Assembly (NCBI RefSeq): GCF_958298935.1
Contig: NC_084932.1
Span: 8,845,501 to 8,909,500 of the forward strand
Source: Phragmites australis
Taxonomy: Eukaryota > Streptophyta > Magnoliopsida > Poales > Poaceae
DNA: 64,000 nucleotides
Direction of reading: 5' to 3'
Positions within the stretch are counted from its first letter, which is position 1; the number at the start of each line of letters is the position of its first letter. The notes below the pieces were generated by a model that searched no databases, had not been told where the DNA came from, and saw only the letters and a program-made list of their open reading frames with translations. Positions 23,196-35,195 of the stretch are shown piece after piece. A program made the position numbers and the translations under genes.

Positions 23196-23690
23196 TTGAG
23201 AATTGGATTCCTCAACCCACAGGTCGTATGTGGGTCAAAGATCGCTTGGTCTCCGGGGGAGGTCGAGAAATATGTTGCGGAGGCAATGGTCACTCTCTAT
23301 GGATCAAAGGACCTTATTCTTCTACGATATAACTACAGAGACCATTGTATGCTAGTTTGTATCTATATACACAATCAATACTGCGTATACCTCGACTCGA
23401 TGTACTACGACCCAGAGAGGTATTCAGATCTGACAGACTTGTTGTCAAGGACGTTCACGAAGTATGTTTCGATGGGCAAGCTTGTACAGAGAAATAAACT
23501 CTCGATGAGCCACCAACATAAGTTCTCGGTAATAATTCCTCCGTCGCACATCAATTTACCATTATAATATGCATTCCATAGAACTAAATTTATCGTACAC
23601 AAATTTCGGTAGTGTCCTATGCGGCCGTAGGCACCCATCTCTGTGGGTACTATGTTGCCCAATATATGATACAAATCGTTGGCTCTAGTC
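23196..23690 (+). pseudogene. Ulp1-type (C48) cysteine peptidase remnant in CACTA C2
   Basis: The fold signature of SUMO-protease-like domains is visible. The catalytic His lies in RDHCMLVCIYI (His codon 23343-23345) and the catalytic Asp in CVYLDSMYYD (Asp codon 23394-23396). After a probable intron (GT near 23530, AG near 23612) and a one-base frame shift comes GTHLCGYYVAQYM, with the catalytic Cys codon at 23642-23644. So the His-Asp-Cys triad is present but split over two frames. Plant CACTA and Mutator-like elements are known to carry such domains. Their role in transposition is not established. It lacks any host-gene context and lies inside the element ends, so I regard it as transposon-borne. 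Confidence 0.65.
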
Positions 23691-24399
23691 CACCAGTATA
23701 TCCATCGGTTACTATAATTACAGTATATTAAAATGCATGTTTCGTTGTTGTACCTAACTATTTTAATTTTCTTCTACAGATATATAAATTTTCTACAAAT
23801 ATTCTCAAGAAGGACAATCTCATGCATATTCAAAAATGTCTCATCTATTTCATACATGCAGAGATCATAAAGGAGAGTGGTGAATTTTATGATCCCGACA
23901 ACTTTAGGAGCCAAGATTTGTAATCTCAATAGAAACTGGTCAATTCAATATATTGAAAATGCTTGCATCTTGTAGTCTGTTGATTTATTATACCTTTATG
24001 GTTAATGATATAGAAAATGAAATAAATGAACTCATTACTTCATTTTAGTTCAGTGTGCTAAAACTAATTTGTTGGTTTATATATTGTCAGGCACGGGTTG
24101 ACTCAAAAATGAAGAATGAAGAACGCTTTGTAAATGTTGTAAGGCTTTGTAATATTGATATTTTACTTATGTTTATGTGAATGACTTTGCATGATATGTG
24201 TGACTTTGTGACAATGAATGAAGATGTTCGATCTACTGTATGTATAGAGTTTGAATGCAAATGAAAAATCTATTGTTGTTTGAATGCAGATGATCTATTG
24301 TGTGTATGAAATTTTACTGATGTGTGTATGATCAATTGTTGATATGCAAGTCTACATTCAGTAATTTATGAATTCATAATTGTATATACGAATGTACAG
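23691..24399 (+). other. 3' part of C2 after the peptidase remnant
   Basis: A short coding-like tail (about 23780-23920, with NLLKKDNLMHIQKCLIYFIHAE-like reading) resembles the C-terminal tail that follows Ulp1 domains in such elements. Otherwise this is AT-rich untranslated sequence with TTTGAATGCA repeats near 24250-24290. Confidence 0.35.
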
Positions 24400-24797
24400 A
24401 CTATTCTAGGTCTACAACCATCTGTATAAATGCACAACAGACGGCTCATATTCCTAGTTCACAGATGGCTCGAAATTGGAGTCATCTGTACTGTACCATG
24501 TTGGCAGAGGACTCGACACTTCAAACCATTTGTGATATTCCCATAGTACAGACGACTCATTCTTGGAGCCACCTGTACTATTACTATATCATAGATGGCT
24601 TAAAACTTCCAACCATCTGTGATATTTCACTACTACAGACGGCTCTAGTAACGAGCCATGTGTACAAATATTTTATACATATGGTTCAAAACTTGTATGT
24701 ATAAATCTAGTTTGTACAGACTTTTTTCACATACAGTTAAAAAAATATCCCACACGGAATTTCCGAACCGTCTGTACATATGTTTTCTCTAGTAGTG
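24400..24797 (+). repeat. right subterminal and terminal repeats of C2
   Basis: At least eight units of the type ACAGACGGCTC, ACAGATGGCT and ACCATCTGT occur in both orientations and end in CTAGTAGTG at 24797. They mirror 17943-18310. Confidence 0.75.
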
Positions 24798-24927
24798 CAC
24801 CCGCCTCACTTAAATAGTTGTTAGCCTTATCAACAAATAGTTGAGTAACATATACTATTTAAGAAACCACATCTAATACTTGAACTAATAACATTGTGGG
24901 TAAACATTTATAGCCGACAAGTGGTTA

Positions 24928-26535
24928 CTCCTTTCAATTACAAATATAAATCATTTTAAGTTTGTTCTAAGTCAAACATTACCAAAAAACAGGCAATAGG
25001 TGTCGGCCTAATAGTGGCGGTTGCTTAAAAACCAACACTAAAAAGGTATCAGTGCCGGTTCTTCCCCTCACATGCTCAAACCATTATTGAGGCGTTAAGA
25101 ACCAGCACTGATACCTATTTTTAGTGCCGATTCATGGTACGAACTAGCACTGATACATAATGAAGGGACTATCAGTGACAGTTCGTATCACAAACTGCCA
25201 CTGATAGTTGATGACAACCGATTTTCTAAAATTCATAACTTATTCATATGATGTCGGATGGAGATAAACTTTAAATAAAAATTATAGCACTCGACGCGAT
25301 CTACAACTTTGTAGTTCACAATATTTTTATTTGACATCATATAGGTGATCAAATCTGAGTTACAAACAATTTAGCACACGTAACTTATAGAGCTCAAGTT
25401 CTTTTGTCGTGATTTACTCATGGGAATATACCTAGCGCTCATGGACTACATGAAAATCGAGGAAACTAGTAGCTCAATATTGAAATGATAATATATGTAA
25501 TGTTAATCACTAATACATGATTAACATATACTTTATATGAAATATATTAATTGAAGTTGTTGTCTGACTTTCACACGGGCACCTATTTCCAGATTATATG
25601 ACATATGGAATGATGAAAAAATATAAGTTAGATAAATGCTAATATCTAATAGTAATAAGTACTTGCTGAAATGATAAGACATGCATGCTAAAATTTGTTC
25701 ATGTTGAATTGAAGCCCGGAAAAAAATGTCAGTTTGCATATCTATAATCAGATTTTCAAAAATTCATAAAATATTAATATAATATTCGGATGAGAAAAAT
25801 ATTTATATCAAAATTATAGCTCTCGATGAGATCTATAACTTTTTAGTTGACAACTTTTTCATTTGAAGTAATTTAGATGCCAAAATAATCAAGACAAAGT
25901 TTTTGGCATGAAGGGTCAAAAGGAAAATACTTTCTATTGCTAGAAGTGATGAGAGATAGGTGGGATAGTAAGGAAGCTTTGCGTGAGAGAGAGGTCACGG
26001 GTTTGAATCCAACAGAATGCACATGCATAAAAAATGAGCAAATTGAGACTTACGATGGCGTGTGCGTATGGGGTAGCTTGGACCTCGGGGGCTGATCTGT
26101 TGCAAAAAAAAAAATCCATTTTTGGCACCAGAATGTCTATTTTGGGACCGACTATTAGTGATGGTTCTAGCCAAGAACCGGCATTGATAGCACTTTTAGT
26201 ACCGGTTTCAGAACCGATACTGATAGTCAGTGACTATCAGTACTAAGTAATCAAAACTGGTTCAAGAACTACCAGTGATGACAATTTTAAACTAGTACTG
26301 ATGGTTTGTTATGTGGTAATGAAACCTTTTTAGCTTTGATCATCAATAGTTAAACATCTACAAAAATTTGCAATATAAGGTTAATACTACTAGATTCATC
26401 ATGAAAAATAATTTCATAATATATGACTCTTTCTATTTAATATAATATACTTTTATAAAAATTAATGGTTAAAATTTCACTTTATAAACCGTGTTAATAT
26501 CCTAAACAATTTACATTTCTAATCAGAGAAAGTAG
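24928..26535. mobile_element. Stowaway-like MITE interrupted by element N1
   Basis: The left terminus CTCCTTTCAATTACAAATAT and the inverted right terminus CTACTTTCTCTGATTAGAAA align with one 3-base indel. Inner extension is ATAAATCATTTTA versus TGTAAATTGTTTA. A TA dinucleotide flanks each side (24926-24927 and 26536-26537), as expected for Stowaway/mariner insertions. After removing N1 the element is about 260 bp. No coding capacity. Confidence 0.65.
24977..26321. mobile_element. non-autonomous CACTA-like element N1 (1.35 kb) inside a MITE
   Basis: Terminal inverted repeats CATTACCAAAAAACA (24977) and, reversed, CATTACCACATAACA (26321) are flanked by a perfect 3-bp duplication AAA (24974-24976 and 26322-26324). 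Subterminal fields of CAGTGCCGGTTC and ACTGATAGT-type units lie at 25010-25215 and 26140-26305 in both orientations. A-to-C change in the second terminal base pair context makes it CATTA rather than CACTA. The middle has no coding similarity. Mobilisation would require a transposase in trans. Confidence 0.7.
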
Positions 26536-26537
26536 TA

Positions 26538-27598
26538 CATTAGTGTTATTTTCCACGTGCATGGTAAATACATAGTGAATGCTGATCATGCCCACATGGA
26601 TACAAATGCAGGCTCCCAGTTGCATTGGGGTGTCCTAATCAAGATATATTGTTTAGATCCTTATCGATTTGGAGATACAATGCATCATCACGCAATCGTC
26701 AAAGTAATCACCAAAAGAACTCAACATGCAACTAAATAATGTTCGTGGTCACCCATAAAAGGTTGATTTGAGCAATATGTTAACTCCAGCAAATCAACAT
26801 AGTTTCGCAACTTCGCACATTCATTTTTTATTTCTATTTGCAAATTGTATTTACTGTTGTTTCGGACATCAATTTAAGAACACAGTTTCAAGAGAAGTAC
26901 AAATTAAAGGTATTGCGCTTCAATAATATTAGAGGAACTAAAGATATATCACTCTTCGTTTCGATGAAGCCCCAAAAGCGCTTACTAAGCACTAGATCCA
27001 GTCAACATCATGATGGATAGCAAATCTTCAAATCATCCATCCAAACACAATGCGCAGAACCAGAAATCATGAATACTTCCGACAGCTACATTTGCCCAAT
27101 TTAGATACATTCCAAATATCCTATCCGTTTATGTCGGGAATAATCAAATGTTTTGCCGTATCTCCACGATAAAATTGAGATTAATTGATTGCTGATGCTA
27201 TGGTACCAAGCTACAATAAGAGCCAATTAAGCCTAATCTGAACTAGCTCATTCTTTCTTCTTCCCAGGTCCTGTACAACTTGCATCAGCACATATCAGAT
27301 GCCATTGGATATATTAGCCACTGCTTAAGGAGAATATATGTGTTGTGCTGTTTGCTCAGCATCAGTGGAAAAGCTGCACGATTGGCATTGCTAGGTAGGA
27401 ATAGATTTTGGTTGGAGGTGTCCACTTCCCATTGGAAAGTTGTGTGTATGGCCTATGTTGGTTTCAGGCCCATGCCTCGTGCCAATGCACTCCCCCAAAG
27501 CAGAAACAAACTCTAACCCTTTTAACAGAGACCTGCACTGATGTTAACTGCTCACCAAAGCTAATTCCATGGTTCCTTCCCTTCACCACATATGATTA
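26538..27598. other. 1.06 kb with no recognised gene
   Basis: Short open stretches (for example 26557-26739 and 27280-27516) do not resemble known proteins and lack grass coding composition. No terminal repeats are found. Possibly old host intergenic sequence. E4 begins at 27599. Confidence 0.4.
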
Positions 27599-28676
27599 TG
27601 TTAGAATATATAGGCTTAGCCTATTATATTTGTATAGTTCCAAATAAATCTCAAAGACCTAGCGCTATGAGGAAGTGTGTATTCTTTAATCCCATCTTAC
27701 TAATAGAAGTGGATGAAGATCAACTTAAAAGGGTTTCTCTCCTTCACCCATTTAGCATATGTGGATGAGAGGACTAGAAGAACACGCGCGTGCTCGCTCA
27801 CCTCGCCGGAGCGGGGGCGGAGGGCGCAGGCGCACGGCACCTGCATGAATGGTCCGTCGAAATCGGGTTTAGTTACTTGCGCAGGTCCGGTCTCCTTTTG
27901 TTGTGTCTTTCTTTTTGCTGCTTAGGCAAATGGATAAATATATAGAAATCGTGTTGGTCAAGACTCCGATCGTAGCGGCGCAACCGTCTCCGATCGTGGT
28001 GCATCTCAACCACGCAACTCTCCATCTATATATCTGACAGCCGCCGTACAAAGGAGATATGTGGGACACTACACGCAATTAGGATTTTACCAATTTCTCT
28101 ATGCTACGCCGTCGCACGTAGTCTACTCATCTTGCTACACCGACGTACACCGACAAATGGAAGCGTAGGTCTCTGGAACCTATTGCCCTTGGGATCCTGC
28201 ACCGGAAGAGGGTGAATAAGGTTTTTAGGAAGCGCTCATCGCAACTGCTCACGATCTGCTTCTTCTACATCATTGAGATAAACTTTGACTACTTCGTCTT
28301 TGTTATCGCCTACTGGATTGATATCACGGTGGCCTCTTCATCGACTACTTCATCGTCATAATCATCTACTGCATCGATCATCAACACCACGGAAGCGTCT
28401 ACATATCACGTCGCCATGAGGTACGTATGTAAATCCTACTCAAGTACCTAGTCAGTACATCTGCTAGTCAAGTACCTAGTCGAATATCTTATTGAGGACA
28501 TGCTCTAGTCGAGGCGTGTTGAGACTTGCGAATCCTACTCGAGGCTAGTTGAATTTAGTCAGGGCTAATCAAAGCTAATCAGAACACAATCATTATTGAT
28601 TATTTGCATCCATTCTTGTTCATTTTATATCAGGAATTATATTAAATTAAATTTGAAAGTGCTATTACTTCTAACA
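27599..28676 (+). repeat. 5' LTR of E4
   Basis: It aligns over its full length with 32946-34033, for example AACTTAAAAGGGTTTCTCTCC in both copies. It contains a GC-rich centre (27780-27840) and ends GCTATTACTTCTAACA. Length is 1078 bp. Confidence 0.9.
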
Positions 28677-28712
28677 ATCCAAAATCCTTATTTTAGGCAC
28701 TTTGATTTAACA

Positions 28713-29540
28713 ATGGCTGGTTTTACTGATGCACTGAGGCCAGACAAGTTTGCCGCTATGCACTTTAAGAGATTGTAGGTCAAAGCCATTGTATGGCTTA
28801 CAACTATGAACTGCTATTGGGTTGCGTCTGGCAGGCCCGAAGGAACTCTTTTCTCTGATGAGGAGAAGGAGTTCAAGGAAGCCAACACACTCTTTGTAGG
28901 ATGTATTCTTAGCGCTCTTATCGGTCATCTATGTGATACATACATGCACATAAAGGATGGAAAGGAATTGTGAGATGCACTGAATATAAAAATTGGTGCG
29001 TCAGATGCAGGTAGTAAACTATATATCATGGAGCAATATCATGACTACAAGATAGTTGATAATCGATTGATAGTCGAGCAGGCTCATAAGATTCAGTGCA
29101 TTGTAAAAGAACTCGAGCTCCTAAAGTGTACCTTACCCAACAAGTTTGTGGTTGGGGGCATCATTGCCAAATTGCCTCACTCGTGGAGGAATTTTGCCAC
29201 TACTCTAACACACAAGAGACACGAGATCTCTGTTGAGAGTTTGATCGTGTCTCTTGATGTTGAAGAGAAAACTCGAGCTAAGGATGTGCATAACAAAGGA
29301 GGTGATGGACAGTCTAGTGCAAATGTGGTGCAACAGTCCTCTAATGGTAAGTACAAAGAGAAAAATAACAAGGTCAAACAAACCACCAACTTCAAGAAGA
29401 AGATGATAAATAAATATGATAAATCTTGTTTCGTGTGCGATGAAGTTGGCCATTGAGCCAAAGATTGTCGAGACCGCAAAGGAAGAAAGGTTAATCAAGG
29501 GAAGAACACCAAGTCTGTCAATGTGATCATTTGCAAAATC
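28713..29540 (+). pseudogene. gag pseudogene of E4
   Basis: The ATG at 28713 starts AGFTDALRPDKFAAMHFKRL, a copia gag opening. The frame is broken by a stop near 28773 and another near 28971. The open part 29028-29456 holds the gag core (PNKFVVGGIIAKLPHSWRNF) and a basic tail. A zinc knuckle C-x2-C-x4-H-x4-C at 29427-29468 has a stop directly after its histidine. Role when intact: genomic RNA binding and particle assembly. Confidence 0.8.
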
Positions 29541-32370
29541 TAGAGATGCAACTAGTGTGTATGGTAATTTACCTATTATTCTTTTAGTGAATCATTCTAC
29601 CAGTTGCTAGATTAATACTAGGGCTAATGTACATGTGTGTGCTGACAGTTCAATGTTCTCTTCTTATCATATCGCTAGAGATTCTTCCATCTTAATGCGA
29701 AATGGATCTTGAGGTGGTACTTGAGTCCAATAAAGTGGTTTTGTTAAAACATGGACTTTTATTGGTAAAGACTATGAGTGCGAAGGCTTGTTTCGCTTTT
29801 CTCTTTCTGATTTCTGCAATAAATCTGTGAACCATATTTGTGGCAATATTAATGGAGATGAGGCTAGTGTTTGACACTCACGGTTATATCATATAAACTT
29901 TGGTTGCATGACTCGGCTTTCAAGCTTGAATTTATTTCTGAATTTTTTTCATTGTCAAAGGTTCTAAGTGCCAAAGTTGTATGCAATCTAAGAAACCTTG
30001 TAAGCCTCACAAGGCAGGTGATAAGAGAAATTTGGCAACATTAGAACTCATACATTCAGATCTTTGCAAGATAAATGGTGTGTCGATGAAGGGTGGAAAA
30101 GATATTTCATGACTTAATCAATGATGCAACTAGATTTTGTTATGTGTATTTGTTGAAATCAAAAGGTGAGGCTCTAGACTACTTTAAGATCTATAAGGCA
30201 GAAGTTGAAAATTAATTGGAAAGAAAAATTAAAAGACTTAGGTCAGATCATAATAGAGAGTACTTCTCAAGTGATTTCGACTTATTCTGTAAGGAACATG
30301 GAATAATTCATGAGAGAACGTCTCCCTATTTGCCCCAATCAAACGAGGTAGCCGAGAGAAAGAACCGCATCCTGACTAGCCTAGTTAATGCCATGTTAGA
30401 CATTGCGGGTTTATCTAAGGCACGGTGTGGGAGGCCTTATTGACTTCATGTCATGTTCTAAATAGATTTTCTACTAAGAATAAGGAGAAAATCTCATATG
30501 AAGAATAGGAAGGGAGAAAACCATCACTTTCATATTTGCGCACTTGGCGATGCTTAGCAAAAGTCAATGTACCAATAACTAAAAAAGCACAAGTTGGAAC
30601 CTAAGACAGTGGATTGTGTCTTTCTAGAATATGCTCATCAGTGCATTGCCTATAGGTTTTTAGTAGTTAAATCTGAGATATCTGACATGCTAGTCGATAC
30701 AATTATGGAGTCTAAAGATGCCACCTTCTTTGAGAACATGTTTCCTATGAAGGATATATATAACATTTCTAGTATTCTGAGCAACCACTCGAGCTAGTTC
30801 CTGAGGAGGATGCCAGTGAGACTCCAAGAAGGAGTAAGAGACAAAGGACAATAAAATCTTTTGTTGATGATTTCACTATGTACCTTGTGGATGACACTCT
30901 CAAGTCGATTTCAGAAGCTTATGCATCTCCAGATACAGAGGTTGTTCGTAGCGAGATTGATTCTATTCTAGCCAACGGGACTTGTGAAGTCACAGATCGA
31001 CTTTATGGTTGTAAACTTGTAGGTTGTAAGTGGGTGTTCAAGAAAAAGCTTAGGCCTAATGGTACTATCGAAAAATATAAGGCTCGGGTTGTGGCCAAAG
31101 GTTATACCCAAAAATAAGACTAATATTTCTACTATACTTATTCACCTGTTGCTCGTCTGACCATGATAAGAGTACTACTTTCCTTGTCTTGCATGGTCTT
31201 ATCATTCATCATATGAACATTAAAACAGTTTCCTTATTGGAGAGTTGGATGAGAAAATCTATATAGATCAGTCTAATGGGTTTATAGTAGAAGGTCAGGA
31301 GGACAAGGTATGTAAGTTGTTGAGAGCTTTGTGTGACCTCAAACAAGCCCGTAAGCAATGGTATGAGAAGTTCGATAGAACGTTAACATCTGCGGGCTTT
31401 GTTGTTAATAAAGCTGATAGATGTGTGTATTATCGCCATGGTAGGGGTGAGAGAGTCATTATGTGTCTGTATGTTGATGACATCTTGATTTTTGGAACAA
31501 ATATTAATGTGATTAATGAGGTCAAATCCTATCTATCTAGAAATTTTGATATGAAAGATCTGGTAGAGGCTGATGTGATCTTAAACATTAAGTTGATTAG
31601 AGATGAGAATGGAATTACACTTTCACAATCCAATTATGTGGAAAAGATCTTGAGTCGTTTTGGCTACATGGACAACAAGATTGCTCCAACACCTTATGAT
31701 CCTAGCTTAATACTTCAAGAGAATAAAAGAACTGCTAGGGATCAACTGAGATACTCTCAAATAATCGGATCACTCGAGTACCTAGCTAGTGCTACAAGGC
31801 CTAACATCTCATTTGTCATGAGCAAATTGAGTCGGTTTACTTCTAACCCTGGTGATGATCATTGGCATACGCTTGATTGAGTCATACGCTACTTGCTATG
31901 TACTATGAATTTTGGATTTCACTATACTGGGTAACCATTAGTACTGGAGGGTTATAGTGATTCAAATTGGATATCTAATATTAATGAGATAAAAGTCACA
32001 AGTGGTTATGTATTCACTCTTAGCGGTGCTCCTGTTTAATGGAGGTCCTGCAAACAGACCATATTGACGAGGTCAACCATGAAAGCAGAACTCATAGTGT
32101 TAGACACAACCACTGTTGAGGGTGAATGGCTGCGTGAGCTCTTGATGGATTTGCCAGCGGTCAAAATATTGATACCGACTATCCTTATGAACTGTGATAA
32201 TAAAATAGTTATTGTCAAAGTGAACATTTCTAATGACAACATGAAATCCTCAAGACATGTAAAGAGAAGATTGAAATCTGTCAGAAAATTGAAACACTCT
32301 GGAGTGATAGCATTGGATTAGGATCTGGGAAATCTGGCAGCTCAATTTACAAAGGGACTATCATGAAATG
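29541..32370 (+). pseudogene. pol pseudogene of E4 (protease to RNase H)
   Basis: Protease and pre-integrase parts (29560-30050) are heavily decayed. The integrase catalytic core is readable at about 30040-30445: HSDLCKI, then RLRSDHNREYFSSDF, then the block PYLPQSNEVAERKNRIL with the catalytic Glu. Reverse transcriptase begins near 30990 with GCKWVFKKKLRPNG and YKARVVAKGYTQK. After a frame break it continues at 31245-31880, with LCDLKQARKQWYEKFD, the active-site LYVDDILIFG and GSLEYLASATRPNISFV. RNase H (31890-32370) is split by stops, with SRHVKRR near 32250 and a terminal AAQFTKGLS-like end near 32340. No domain block is wholly missing, but the frame is broken many times. Confidence 0.85.
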
Positions 32371-32945
32371 TGATAGATAATGCATCGAAAGAAATGGGTA
32401 TAAGACCCATATGAGTTATACAGTAGTGGTAACCCAACCTATGTGATTGAAGATCCCGTGAATTAGGATCTGGGAAGAACAAGCTATTGGTTAATTGAAG
32501 GAGAGTACCACACAACCCACTCAAGTAAAGATGCAAGACTCTCGAAATCTGTAAGGCAGGTTGGCTATTGGCTTAATATGTTTTGTTGGCTTTAGTTAGC
32601 GAAGATGCTAACCTACATGACATTCTTGAAAAGAACACGTCTATATGAGTCTAAATGTTGGTCGTAGTCTATGAGATTTGGGTGATCTCTAATAAACTCA
32701 CAAGAGATCATGGAGTATGACTTATATGCTCCACCCGCAGCCTAGTATCAGTTATAACTTCAAGTGAAAATTGTTTGCAGAAGACTTGCATTTCAAGGGT
32801 TAGTCCATTGTTCAAGTTGTGAGTGAGTGTAGCTTTATGTTCTAGGTGGATGTTCAACTTAACGGTCTCCACTGAAACACAAGTATATCAAACAATATTG
32901 AGAAAAAGGCAAATCTTTGTGGGACTTTAAGATAAGGTGGAGGAT
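32371..32945 (+). other. 3' untranslated interior of E4
   Basis: Non-coding stretch between RNase H and the 3' LTR. The polypurine tract AAGGTGGAGGAT lies at 32934-32945. Nothing else recognised. Confidence 0.6.
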
Positions 32946-34033
32946 TGTTAGAATAAATGGGCTTAGCCCATTATATTTGTATCATTCTAAATAAATCTCA
33001 AAGGCCCAACCCTGTGAGGGATGTGTGTATTTTTAGTCCCACCTTACTAATGGAAGTGGATGGATACCAACTTAAAAGGGTTTCTCTCCTCCACCCATTT
33101 AGCATGTGTGAATCAGAGGACTAGAAGAACACATGCGCGCGCTCGCTTGCCTCGCCAGGCCGTGGCGAGGACCAGGGCGCGGACGCCCGGTACCTCCATG
33201 AATGGTCCGCCAAAATCGGGTCAGTTGCTTGCAAAGGTCCGGCCTTCTTTTGCGGTTTCTTTCTTTTTTACTACGTGGACAAACAGATAAATATATGAAA
33301 ATCGTATTGGTCAAGACTCCGATTGTGGCGGCATAACTGTCTTCGGTCATGGTGTGTCTCAATCACGTGACTCTCCCTCTATATATATTTACCAGCTGCA
33401 ACACAAAGGAGAGATGTGAGACACTACATACAATTAAGGTTTTACCAATTTTTCTCTGTTGCGTTATCACACGTAGTCTACTCCATCCCGTTGCGTCGGC
33501 GTGCACCGACGAACGGGAGAGCAAGTATTCAGAACCCGTCGCCCTTGGGATCCTGCATAGGAAGAGGGCGAATAAGGTTTTTGCGAAGTGCTCATCGCGA
33601 TTGCTCATGATTTTCTTTCTCTACATCATCGCGATCTACTTTGACTACTTCATCTTTGTCAGCGCCTACTGGATCGACATCACGGTAGTCTTTGCATCGA
33701 CTACTCCTTCTTCATCATCATCTACTGCATCGAGCATTGACACCACGGGGGCGTCTGCATCTCACGTCGCCGTCAGATACATATGTAAATCCTACTCAAG
33801 TAACTAATCGAGTACATCTGCTGGTCGAGTACCTAGTCGAATATCTTGTCAAGGACATGCTCTAGTAGAAGCGTGTTGAGACTTGTCGAATCCTACTTGA
33901 GGCTAGTCGAATTTAGTAGGGGTTAGTCGGAACTAGTCGAAACACCATCGGTATTAAATATTTGCATTCGTTCTTGTTCATTTTATATCAAAAATTAATT
34001 AAATTAAATCTGAAAGTGCTATTACTTCCAACA
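32946..34033 (+). repeat. 3' LTR of E4
   Basis: Partner of 27599-28676, starting TGTTAGAATAAATGGGC and ending GCTATTACTTCCAACA. Length is 1088 bp. Differences from the 5' copy are scattered point changes and small indels, so the insertion is not recent. Confidence 0.9.
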
Positions 34034-34946
34034 AATTATACAACCACATCTTGTAAAATTTGATGAGCACTGCTACTGTAAAGATCTCATTTTAGTCCGA
34101 TGATCCATATTTATATATAGAATGAATTCTTGTGACATTATTGTACTGATCAAGGATCCTTGTAAATGGCAACAGTTCAATCACAATCAGAATCTCAAAC
34201 CTCACATTTGTCTCCAGCTGTCCGGATCAAAATTCTGAAAGGACATGGAAAAAAAGGAAGATGCTTTCTTATCTCATCAGAGATGGCATGTAGTGGTATG
34301 TCACTCCACAATCTGGAGGCTCAAATTCATACTACCTCCGCTCTACAATAACCAGCATCCTAATGGGCGGGGCCAGAAATATTTCACGCCTCGGACAAGA
34401 TCACCATGTTCTTTGGTTAAATCTTTTAAATTTAGAAAATCAAAAAATTTATTGAAATTTGCATGGACTTAGGGACCTAGGACTAGAGCAGCTGCCCTAG
34501 TTGCCCTAGCCCTGTATCTGCCACCGGTGGTCCGTCCTATATTTGTCAAAATTTAAAACTTTGGCGGCTATTACACATCGAAGTATTCAGAAAGGAATGA
34601 TATTAACCTTCATCGCCAAAGCTACTTCTATATCACTACAACATTACTTTTCTTTGCTTATATATATTTATAAAAGAGTAACCATAAAACCTGTGCGTAG
34701 TAGAGTGCAGAGACTGGGTCCATATCCAAAATAAAAGTAAATTGAATCGGAGGTAATAAAAAGGATAATATGCCCTCTGTCTTATCTCCCTTTTTCTGTC
34801 ATTTTACGCCAGTTTTCTAATCAAGTCACTTCATTATCAGTAAGAGCTCATGATTAACAAAGATGTTTTTACATTTATCGGCATTTTTGCATTCTCAGGG
34901 TTAAACACTATGCCATGATAATCGGCTCCCCGACCCCGGGGGCCCT
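34034..34946. other. upstream region of the NPF gene, with a possible decayed MITE
   Basis: This is the putative proximal promoter region. TACCTCCG at 34333-34340 and its inverted copy CGGAGGTA at 34748-34755 resemble Stowaway-type ends, but the sequences inside the ends agree poorly. No open frame of interest is seen. Confidence 0.35.
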
Positions 34947-34954
34947 TATAAATA
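34947..34954 (+). promoter_or_regulatory. TATA box of the NPF gene
   Basis: TATAAATA follows a GC-rich CCCCGGGGGCCC block and lies 242 bp before the last base preceding the ATG at 35196. It would place the transcript start near 34980 and give a 5' leader of roughly 215 bases. This is a pattern-based assignment only. Confidence 0.6.
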
Positions 34955-35195
34955 ACCGGCCCAGTTGCCTGGAAATTTACCAAGTCACTCCACTCCTGGA
35001 AGGTGAGCACAACACAACGCACTAGCTCAATAGTGTGCTGGACCTGGTAAGGCCACCAGCCACAGGGAGGTCTCTAACCTTGCAAAACTTGTAGTGTTAC
35101 AAGAGCAGAGCGAGAGACAGAGGAAGAAGCTATTGGAGCAGAGCACAGTAGGAGGAGGGAGTGGTGTGCAGTGCAAACTTCAGTAGAAGAGGTGA

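Larger units (their letters stand above)
17943..24797 (+). mobile_element. CACTA DNA transposon C2 carrying tnp2 and Ulp1-like remnants
   Basis: The left end starts CACTATAAAAAAATG at 17943. The right end is TTTTCTCTAGTAGTG, ending at 24797. The flanking triplets are CAT (17940-17942) and CAC (24798-24800), matching at two of three positions. Subterminal repeats built on ACAGACGGCTC / GAGCCGTCTGT occur at 17943-18310 and 24400-24797, with a third field inside at 21046-21170. The forward strand carries a tnp2 pseudogene lacking its C-terminal part and, behind an internal promoter-like block, a C48-peptidase remnant. Length is 6.86 kb. All coding parts are broken, so it is non-autonomous today. 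Confidence 0.8.
27599..34033 (+). mobile_element. Ty1/copia retrotransposon E4, full-length but decayed
   Basis: LTRs of 1.08 kb (27599-28676 and 32946-34033) begin TGTTAGAAT and end TCTAACA/CCAACA. Flanking pentamers GATTA (27594-27598) and AATTA (34034-34038) agree at four of five positions. The interior encodes gag, integrase, reverse transcriptase and RNase H in the copia order, with stops and frameshifts in each. A purine-rich AAGGTGGAGGAT precedes the 3' LTR. The right end lies about 0.9 kb upstream of the TATA box of the NPF gene. Confidence 0.9.

Noticed and set aside
23196..23690. host SUMO-protease gene
   Set aside because: It lies between the ends of CACTA C2 on the same strand as tnp2, has broken frames and no host-like promoter, so it is transposon cargo.
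34333..34755. definite MITE upstream of the NPF gene
   Set aside because: Only eight terminal bases are clearly inverted, and the sequences inside do not pair well. Kept only as a possibility in the upstream-region entry.
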